IMG/VR virus record: IMGVR_UViG_3300050821_000999 | Coordinates: 1-37,673 of that record | DNA length: 37,673 nucleotides | Direction: 5' to 3' (one strand) | Origin: a virus | Part shown: one piece after another, positions 32,415 to 37,673 of the stretch | How the letters are laid out: every line of letters begins with the position of its first letter | How positions within the stretch are numbered: position 1 is the first letter of the stretch | Position numbers and translations under genes: made by a program | Notes under the pieces: model-generated | Databases searched by the model: none | What the model was told of the DNA's origin: nothing | Seen by the model: only the letters and a program-made list of their open reading frames with translations

Positions 32415-32855
32415 CTAGCTAAACGTAATTCCAGCCGAAGCCAAAACCTGCCACGTCCCGTCAATCGCACGCAGCAACATACCCGCTCCGCGGAAAGCGC
32501 CGAAAGTAGCAATAGCCTTTAGTGCTACAAGTCCATTCGCATAACCAACAGAAGGTAGGGTAACTGTATGCGCAAACGCCGTATCCGAGTAGATAGCAAT
32601 CGTTAAATTGTCGTCTACTTCAGCAGTTGGTAAACCAAGTGTAATCGGATCGACTGCCGTAGAATCGATTATATAATTCCCGGCAACGTGTGGATTAATA
32701 GCGTCTGGATTAGCAGCAAGACCAAATAGTGCAGTAAGAGGACCCTGGAAAGCATCACCGTCAACGATATCCTGCATACTCGACTGATCGAAACTTCCAC
32801 CCATGTGATTCTGTATCCCGCGTGCCGGTGTGTTTCCAGGCGTATTAAATGGCAT
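32415..32855 (-). CDS. Small structural protein, beta-rich
   Basis: 146 residues. The C-terminal two-thirds are beta-rich (TIAIYSDTAFAHTVTLPSVG, AIDGTWQVLASAGITFS), as in capsid decoration or tail-fold proteins. AGGAG seven bases before the ATG. No signal peptide and no cysteine. Between portal and scaffold. Decoration role inferred from position. Confidence 0.65.
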   Translation of the reverse strand: MPFNTPGNTPARGIQNHMGGSFDQSSMQDIVDGDAFQGPLTALFGLAANPDAINPHVAGNYIIDSTAVDPITLGLPTAEVDDNLTIAIYSDTAFAHTVTLPSVGYANGLVALKAIATFGAFRGAGMLLRAIDGTWQVLASAGITFS

Positions 32856-32867
32856 CTCGTTTCTCCT

Positions 32868-35048
32868 TTATTGTTGTGGCGCTCCCGGCATCCCGGGTTG
32901 AACTGGTGGCGGCGGTAACAGTGCGGCACTCATATCTGGTTTCTTAGCTTCTGGCTGAGTGACCTGAGTCGGCGGTATGGGCGCTTGGTTCATCGCTTGC
33001 TGATCCTGTAAGATCAGCTGCCGTACCATCTCCATCTCAGAGCTAACGTGATTGATGCCAGCCTTAAGCGACTCAAGCGCTCCTTCACCCATCATCTTAG
33101 CCATCGCTACCAGCCGATCCGTTTCAGCCTTCAGCAAATCGGATTCACGCTTCTGATCTAGCTCCAGCTTCTTTGTACGAATCATCTCAGTTGCTTTATT
33201 CAGCTCCGCGACTACCATATCGTGGCTCTGCATCATCTGCTGTAGCTGAGCTTCAAGCATTGGTACCTTGAGCTTCGGATCTTGCTCAGCAGCATCGGCA
33301 AAGAATACTGGCGGCATCATCTTCCTTACACGATCAGCCATTGCCTGAGCTTCCGGCCAATCCATATTCTTGATGATCAGATCGGCGCACGCCTGCATCA
33401 ATTGCGGGTAGGCGTTCACCATCTTCATCATCGAAACAGACGCCTCTTGACGCCTCGACTGGTAAGACGGACCAGAAGAAACCGTAACGTCATATTCCCC
33501 TGTACCCACATCGTAAATCTTCTTAATAGCGTCATTGTCAGCACCAAGCTCAATCATTCTCTCTCGCGCTTCCTGCTCGGTATCAAACTCGGAGTTGTAC
33601 AGCCCGACGTGAGTGGAACTGCCATCTGGGTTAATGATTCGCTGCATTCGCGGCTGCGTAATGATCTTTGGAGCAAGGTCGATGATGATTCGACCGGTGA
33701 GACGAATAGCTCTACTGTGGTTATCGATATAATTCAGTATGGCTACGTCTGTCTGTTTCTGACGAGCCATGATAGCTTCGCCAGATTCCTCTGGGCCTTT
33801 CTGCCCAAGCGAAGCGTCGAAGATACCGAACGTAGCTTTCAGGTCGTTGTCAGCCTGCCTGATCATCTCGACCATACCAGCTATTTGTGGCTCTTTGTCT
33901 ATCTCAATTGGTGGTGGCAGGACTTGTTCACCAACTTTTACCGGCTTGTAAACCAAGAACGGGAGTCGCTTCTGATTCGAGTATTCCCACAGCTTCTCGA
34001 AACCTTCTTGCTGACCTGAAGCCATTAGCCATTGCGCTTTGTTCTTAAGCGCGATCTTCTCGGAGGCCGACGTTATCCAGAAGTTGTAAGCGCGTTGAGC
34101 ATCTTTCGGAACTCGTACAGCACCAGCCAAGTACCGCTTTCCGTCAACATCCATATCATCGCCCAGATCAGGAACAACCGGAATATATCGCCCAGGCCAA
34201 TCTTTCTTGTCGAGTCGTTCAATTGCATTGATCTTCGCCCACTTCACCTTACGCCTATAGCGCGTAGCGTCTGAACCTTCGACAGTATATGGCTCTTTCA
34301 CCACATAGAAATACTCCGCCACTACTACGCTATCGTGACTGATCCACAATGGATGCTGATCGCCAACGCTCTGAAAGTCGTTAAGGCCAGCGAGCTTCGA
34401 CCCTGGATACTCAGCCTTAAACTCCTCGTTCTGCATTCGCTCGATGATGAAACACCACTCGGCGTCAGAGTAATCCGGCTTCTTGCAAGCAGGATCAAAG
34501 TACACCGTAAACTGATTGCGTATTCCCTCGATCAGAATATCGAGGTCCATGCTTTTTTCGTCGGCATATTCGGTTAGTACGCGCCAGTACTTCACGCCGC
34601 TGCGTACCATACCCTCGAAACCAATGTCATAGACAGTATCGGCATCGCTACGCTGTTCGACGTGACGCGTATAGCCCTGTAAGACCTCGGCTGTCTTTAC
34701 GTCAGTTCCTGAGCCTACAGGATTAACCTGAATGGCTAAGCGCTGAGAACGTTCGTCGTTACACAAGAGGCGTAAGAAACCAGCAATACGATTAACGGTT
34801 AGACACGGAGCGTCTTCACCAAGGCGCGCTGTCTGTATTGCCGGAGGCCATTGATCGCCAAGAGAAAACTTCAAGTCCTCTAAGCATAGTTTGCGCCATT
34901 CAAACTCAGCCTCTGTAGCTCGCTTAAAGCGTGCCTTAGCAAGCATCAGAAAAGCTTCCTCGGCCGCTGCCGCCTCTTCCATTGCTGTCTTTTTGCGCGG
35001 TGGCGTTACAGCGCGAAGAGGCTTATCGAGTTTGAGCTTCTTAGCCAA
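32868..35048 (-). CDS. Portal protein (P22 gp1-like)
   Basis: 726 residues. The P22-portal pattern is seen as FEWRKLCLEDLKFSLGDQWP, VNRIAGFLRLLCNDERSQR, FEGMVRSGVKYWRV and FIIERM early on, and KATFGIFDASLGQKGPEES, where the wing meets the stem. The C-terminal ~170 residues form a long helical barrel-like tail with KLELDQKRESDLLKAETDRL and a Pro/Gln-rich end. The twelve-fold ring is the DNA channel and terminase dock. TTG start directly after the upstream stop (TAATTG). Confidence 0.92.
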   Translation of the reverse strand: MAKKLKLDKPLRAVTPPRKKTAMEEAAAAEEAFLMLAKARFKRATEAEFEWRKLCLEDLKFSLGDQWPPAIQTARLGEDAPCLTVNRIAGFLRLLCNDERSQRLAIQVNPVGSGTDVKTAEVLQGYTRHVEQRSDADTVYDIGFEGMVRSGVKYWRVLTEYADEKSMDLDILIEGIRNQFTVYFDPACKKPDYSDAEWCFIIERMQNEEFKAEYPGSKLAGLNDFQSVGDQHPLWISHDSVVVAEYFYVVKEPYTVEGSDATRYRRKVKWAKINAIERLDKKDWPGRYIPVVPDLGDDMDVDGKRYLAGAVRVPKDAQRAYNFWITSASEKIALKNKAQWLMASGQQEGFEKLWEYSNQKRLPFLVYKPVKVGEQVLPPPIEIDKEPQIAGMVEMIRQADNDLKATFGIFDASLGQKGPEESGEAIMARQKQTDVAILNYIDNHSRAIRLTGRIIIDLAPKIITQPRMQRIINPDGSSTHVGLYNSEFDTEQEARERMIELGADNDAIKKIYDVGTGEYDVTVSSGPSYQSRRQEASVSMMKMVNAYPQLMQACADLIIKNMDWPEAQAMADRVRKMMPPVFFADAAEQDPKLKVPMLEAQLQQMMQSHDMVVAELNKATEMIRTKKLELDQKRESDLLKAETDRLVAMAKMMGEGALESLKAGINHVSSEMEMVRQLILQDQQAMNQAPIPPTQVTQPEAKKPDMSAALLPPPPVQPGMPGAPQQ

Positions 35049-35240
35049 TTAGCACGCCGTTCTTAGCTCCGAATTCTGTGGACGCGATAACTCAATGAGC
35101 AATTCCTTTTGTATTGTGTTCATCGCCCGATGAAGTTTCTCGATGGCTTCTTGCTGATTTGTCGCCGTAATTTGAAAGTTGTAGCCAACACCTTCGACGT
35201 TGAACGAGAAGCTATAAACCTTGCTTTCTATAATGTTCAT
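35049..35240 (-). CDS. Small hypothetical protein before the portal
   Basis: 63 residues with alternating strands (VYSFSFNVEGVGYNFQI) and one helix (QQEAIEKLHRAMNTIQKELL), a compact beta-alpha pattern. GGAGG precedes the ATG, which follows the co-chaperonin stop directly (TAGATG). Function unknown. Confidence 0.68.
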   Translation of the reverse strand: MNIIESKVYSFSFNVEGVGYNFQITATNQQEAIEKLHRAMNTIQKELLIELSRPQNSELRTAC

Positions 35241-35582
35241 CTATCCTCCGACAAAATCCTTGCTACGCTCAACCCCTACTTCACCATGCACAAACTTATC
35301 GATACCAATCTTCACTGGCTCTTTGATCACGAACATAATATCGGCTTCTTGAATCAAGCATGTGCCGTTATCTTCAAAGTCTGTGAAGCGACCGAAGGCA
35401 ACGAGCTGCCCCGGCCTCACTGATAATGGTATACGTACTCCATGAAAGTATTTACCAGGACCAACTGCGAGCACTTCTCCAATATGCGCTTGTTGCTGAT
35501 ACTTTTCCGGGATGACGATCTTCGTTGTGATTGGCTCATCTATCCTCTTAACCAGAATGCGGTCGTGCATTGGTTGCCACAT
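35241..35582 (-). CDS. GroES-like co-chaperonin
   Basis: 113 residues. It begins MWQPMHDRILVKRIDEP, the GroES signature, and continues with a mobile loop TTKIVIPEKYQQQ and GEVLAVGPGKY. The loop tripeptide IVI matches the IVL that contacts GroEL. The end has FVIKEPVKIG and a short extension. It lies just upstream of the portal and capsid genes, so it probably redirects host GroEL to fold phage proteins, as T4 gp31 does. Confidence 0.85.
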   Translation of the reverse strand: MWQPMHDRILVKRIDEPITTKIVIPEKYQQQAHIGEVLAVGPGKYFHGVRIPLSVRPGQLVAFGRFTDFEDNGTCLIQEADIMFVIKEPVKIGIDKFVHGEVGVERSKDFVGG

Positions 35583-35774
35583 CTAAGGTTTCCTCATCAG
35601 CACATAAGTTAGAAACGATCCCGCCACACTTGCCACAAGCGCAACCGATAGCGCAAAGACAGCCGCGGTCAATGTTCGTGCGTGCTGTTGCGCGAGACTT
35701 AAGGCTTTGTCCGCTGCCGTCATGCGCTCTTCCAAGCGTGCGATCTTGACATCAAGACTCTCATTTGCGCTCAA
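35583..35774 (-). CDS. Small membrane protein with coiled coil
   Basis: 63 residues. A coiled coil (VKIARLEERMTAADKALSLA) precedes one membrane helix (TAAVFALSVALVASVAGSFL). The TTG start lacks a clear ribosome site, so the start is uncertain. It abuts the co-chaperonin gene (TAGATG). It has the build of a small holin-like or spanin-like protein but no distinctive motif. Confidence 0.6.
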   Translation of the reverse strand: MSANESLDVKIARLEERMTAADKALSLAQQHARTLTAAVFALSVALVASVAGSFLTYVLMRKP

Positions 35775-35949
35775 AGCGGTCGCACCAGTCCTGCACCTTC
35801 ACTTCACCGGCTACGATCTCACAGCGGTCGAGCACTGCGCCCTGAAAGTATGTGCATTGTCCACAATGATCTTTACCTTCTGCCGGATGCTCAAAGTGTA
35901 CAGTGCCCTTAGAAAACTTGAACTTTGGTATCTGTTTAGACTCAGGCAT
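35761..35949 (-). CDS. Small Cys-rich protein (HiPIP-like pattern)
   Basis: 62 residues from ATG 35949. The cysteine pattern HCGQCTYFQ, RCEIVAG, DWCDRFE resembles small Fe-S (HiPIP-like) proteins, and also appears in several phages. It could bind a [4Fe-4S] cluster or zinc. Overlaps the next gene by 14 bases. Function unknown. Confidence 0.6.
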   Translation of the reverse strand: MPESKQIPKFKFSKGTVHFEHPAEGKDHCGQCTYFQGAVLDRCEIVAGEVKVQDWCDRFERK

Positions 35950-35950
35950 C

Positions 35951-36187
35951 TCAGGACGTGTATCTATACTTCGATTTCGCAAACCTTAAATCGGCTGGTG
36001 ACTCACCCTTGAGATAGCGCTTCTTCTTCCTTGGTGCTCGCTCTCGCGTTACGCGACCCCAACCAATACCAGGGGCTTCAATCATAATCTGATGCGCTGC
36101 ACTCCAACCCTCACGATCAGGGAGCAAGGGTCCGCCATTCCATACAACGTCATAAAAGATGCCATCGATCATGTGTATTAGCTGCAT
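35951..36187 (-). CDS. Hypothetical protein
   Basis: 78 residues with a Trp-rich first half and a very basic tail (RERAPRKKKRYLKGES). Overlaps its upstream neighbour by 10 bases. Not recognised. Confidence 0.6.
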   Translation of the reverse strand: MQLIHMIDGIFYDVVWNGGPLLPDREGWSAAHQIMIEAPGIGWGRVTRERAPRKKKRYLKGESPADLRFAKSKYRYTS

Positions 36188-36381
36188 GCGCTCTCACATC
36201 TACACGCTTCCGGCCGGCAATAGGTCTTGCATTTCTCTCCAGCAGTCTGATGATCGCAGTCATCGTGCGCACGCTCGCAATCGCAAGGCATCTTAGTGCT
36301 TGCCAAGTTATCGCAGTATCGTGGCTGTGTCTTATGATCCTGGGCTAAGAACACCAAAACGTATAGCAGAACCATCTTCAC
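36178..36381 (-). CDS. Small Cys-rich protein, possibly exported
   Basis: 67 residues. A short hydrophobic start (MVLLYVLVFLA) precedes a body with 9-10 cysteines (CDCERAHDDC, CKTYCRPEACRCESAC). This fits a secreted disulfide or metal-binding peptide. GTG start overlaps the preceding TGA (GTGA) with AAAGGA about 8 bases before. The signal is short and could also be a membrane anchor. Confidence 0.5.
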   Translation of the reverse strand: MKMVLLYVLVFLAQDHKTQPRYCDNLASTKMPCDCERAHDDCDHQTAGEKCKTYCRPEACRCESACS

Positions 36382-36542
36382 GACATTTTCCTTTTGTCGT
36401 TGTGCTCAAAATGATCAACGTGTCTTACAGTGTCGATGAACTGCACACCACCAAGAATCAATGCTAAGAACACGAACATCAGCTCCGTAAAGATAATGAT
36501 GATCGTCGTACATATCGGATGATAGTAAGCGAAGGTTGTCAC
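36378..36542 (-). CDS. Small membrane protein with GTGA coupling
   Basis: 54 residues. A central hydrophobic helix (about residues 14-34, IIIIFTELMFVFLALILGG) is followed by a polar His/Asp/Lys tail. GTG at 36542 overlaps the upstream TGA and its own TGA overlaps the next GTG (GTGA both times). Possibly a holin- or antiholin-type peptide; not certain. Confidence 0.58.
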   Translation of the reverse strand: MTTFAYYHPICTTIIIIFTELMFVFLALILGGVQFIDTVRHVDHFEHNDKRKMS

Positions 36543-36712
36543 TTCATCGCCTCGGCTATCGATTTCTTCTTGTCGTGCTTCTTCTGCATGCGCTTGCCTT
36601 TAGCAGTCTCCTTGTTTCCACGCATTGCACCGATAGCGTTCATCGTGCCGTAGATCGCGCTCGGGTTATCGCCGTACTCAGCGCGAAGTTTCTTTTCGAG
36701 GAACTTTGGCAC
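36539..36712 (-). CDS. Conserved small basic phage protein
   Basis: 57 residues from GTG 36712 (GGAG about 7 bases before). KKLRAEYGDNPSAIYGTMN followed by GAMRGNKETAKG is a pattern seen in many phages next to terminase or head genes, with a Lys-rich end. Function unknown. Confidence 0.65.
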   Translation of the reverse strand: MPKFLEKKLRAEYGDNPSAIYGTMNAIGAMRGNKETAKGKRMQKKHDKKKSIAEAMK

Positions 36713-36842
36713 TTGGCTTCTCCGGCTCGGGATCAACTACCTTCACCACAATCTTCGGTATGCCTTCCGGAACTACCGGCTCATGTGGATCGCGTAAAGG
36801 TAAATTCGAAGTTAATGGCATGCTCTTATTGTTGTCAGTCAT
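36678..36842 (-). CDS. Proline-rich small protein
   Basis: 54 residues, MTDNNKSMPLTSNLP and a Pro/Val/Glu body (PEPEKPSAKVPR). GGAG six bases before the ATG. Overlaps the next start by 35 bases in another frame. Probably disordered; function unknown. Confidence 0.55.
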   Translation of the reverse strand: MTDNNKSMPLTSNLPLRDPHEPVVPEGIPKIVVKVVDPEPEKPSAKVPRKETSR

Positions 36843-36844
36843 AA

Positions 36845-37171
36845 TCACTCCTGAGAATCGTCCTCTCCTTCATGCTCCTGGCGCCCAGCCCTTACGCGCT
36901 TCTTTCCTTCTTCTTTGCCTTCGACTTTTTCCTCACCTTCACCGCTCTTGATGCTGAGATGTTTCTTCAAGTGATCGAGAAGCTTTTCACCTTCGCCGGC
37001 ACCAAAGATATGTTCCTCGTTCGTCTGTGACGCCATATCAGTAGGCTCGTAGTTCTGCTGGAAGATATGCTTGACGACATGGCCGCCCTTCTCGCCCATG
37101 TGAACTTCAACATGCGATAGCTCTTTCTTGGGTTTCTTCTGTGGCGCTGCTGCTGTTCGTGCTTCAGCCAT
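36845..37171 (-). CDS. Conserved charged hypothetical protein
   Basis: 108 residues. The centre (HVEVHMGEKGGHVVKHIF) is a pattern of short phage proteins found between terminase and portal. The C-terminal half is a Glu/Lys-rich low-complexity stretch. Overlaps its upstream neighbour by 8 bases. Confidence 0.65.
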   Translation of the reverse strand: MAEARTAAAPQKKPKKELSHVEVHMGEKGGHVVKHIFQQNYEPTDMASQTNEEHIFGAGEGEKLLDHLKKHLSIKSGEGEEKVEGKEEGKKRVRAGRQEHEGEDDSQE

Positions 37172-37340
37172 TCTTCGCCTCCGGATACTTCGTATCGAAC
37201 CAAACTTTGCGGTTCTTTGTGCGCTGCTCTAGCGACTCAGCGCTCCAGTAACTGCGAGCATAGTGAATCATCTCGCAAGTCGAAAGCAGAGCACCGATAT
37301 TGCGAATGCCGTCGAGATCACGCTGAAGAGTTACTCTCAT
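37164..37340 (-). CDS. Small protein directly after the terminase
   Basis: 58 residues: MRVTLQRDLDGIRNIGALLS, then a helical part with CEMIHYARSYWS and an aromatic basic end. Its ATG directly follows the TerL stop (TAGATG). Not recognised. Confidence 0.6.
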   Translation of the reverse strand: MRVTLQRDLDGIRNIGALLSTCEMIHYARSYWSAESLEQRTKNRKVWFDTKYPEAKNG

Positions 37341-37673
37341 CTAGCGCATCCACCCTCCTGGCTGCCCATGCCAGCCTACGCCAACGCCAATTAACCTGTC
37401 TTGATACTCTTTCGCCTCAGGAGCCTGAGCGAGGATCGTTACAGCAAATGTCATTGCGAAGGCGTCGCCAATATCCGGCGATGCATAACCACGCAGCTTC
37501 ATACTCTCTTTCTTTTCAAGCTGAATCTTCTGATCGTTACTATATCCATACTGTACCTGAGTTAGTTGCTCTGCGAGTTCGGGATCGTCTGGTAGTTCCG
37601 CGCCAGCATCCAAGGTGTCACGCAAAAGGCCCCAAACTTCCGCACGACGATTATAGTAACGGCCTGTGTTATC
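37341..37673 (-). CDS. Terminase large subunit, C-terminal part (joins 1..1247)
   Basis: This is the other end of the packaging ATPase/nuclease. It holds the last nuclease motif, YASPDIGDAFAMTFA, whose Asp completes the metal site, and ends GWHGQPGGWMR. Bases 37579-37673 duplicate 1-95, so the true junction is 37578 to 1. The frame joins without a shift. Confidence 0.92.
   Translation of the reverse strand, partial: DNTGRYYNRRAEVWGLLRDTLDAGAELPDDPELAEQLTQVQYGYSNDQKIQLEKKESMKLRGYASPDIGDAFAMTFAVTILAQAPEAKEYQDRLIGVGVGWHGQPGGWMR
37579..37673. repeat. Right copy of 95-bp terminal direct repeat
   Basis: Exact copy of bases 1-95. It lies within the terminase gene and carries no signal of its own. 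It is best read as the overlap of the two ends of a circular assembly. Confidence 0.95.

Noticed and set aside
33282-34019. 245-residue plus-strand frame
   Set aside because: Antisense to the well-supported portal gene, with His/Arg/Leu-rich shadow composition.

Overview
The window is almost certainly a complete circular phage genome linearised at an arbitrary point. The first 95 bases are repeated exactly as the last 95 (37579-37673), and one gene, the large terminase, is cut by the window ends and closes perfectly across them. The unique length is therefore 37,578 bp. The head and tail-stub genes (portal, scaffold, coat, gp4-, gp10-, gp7-, gp20- and gp16-like) are of the P22-like short-tailed (podovirus) type. 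No integrase, repressor, DNA polymerase or tRNA was seen. The host must be Gram-negative: there are Sec signal peptides, an outer-membrane barrel and a possible lipoprotein. The style of the secreted proteins reminds me of Acidobacteriota, but that is only an impression and should be tested.

Layout. A ~400-bp control region (1943-2345) separates two divergent gene blocks. It holds short repeated boxes, an AT-rich core and a good promoter. The rightward block (2346-13775) is the early/replication block: primase-helicase, many small overlapping genes, an Ala-rich repeat protein, a radical SAM enzyme, a VRR-type nuclease, a SNF2 helicase, an endonuclease VII-like HNH protein, several zinc-finger peptides, a LAGLIDADG protein, a probable DNA-binding accessory protein and a PP-loop (PAPS-reductase-like) enzyme. 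A second, consensus promoter at 10146-10174 would give an almost leaderless transcript.

The leftward block starts at 1942 and runs through the junction (TerS-like, TerL). It continues from 37340 down to 13765: small accessory genes, a GroES-like co-chaperonin, portal, scaffold, a homing-endonuclease-like gene, coat, tail-stub and ejection proteins, a series of fibre-like genes, then a DUF5675-like protein, a holin-like segment and an outer-membrane barrel. The two blocks converge and overlap at 13765-13775. Most genes touch or overlap by 1-4 bases (ATGA, GTGA, TTGA, TAATG), so translation is probably coupled throughout.

The most unusual feature is that at least eight late-block proteins carry clear Sec signal peptides. 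They include fibre-like proteins and a protein directly after the coat gene. The six largest are cysteine-rich (about 2.6% Cys by my count, against about 0.5% in the ordinary virion proteins of the same block). This suggests an exported, disulfide-stabilised set of phage proteins in a locus where cytoplasmic assembly is the rule. Other points of note are a one-base frame break in the coat gene that separates its conserved N-terminus, and a holin-like reading frame that runs without a stop into the outer-membrane barrel gene.
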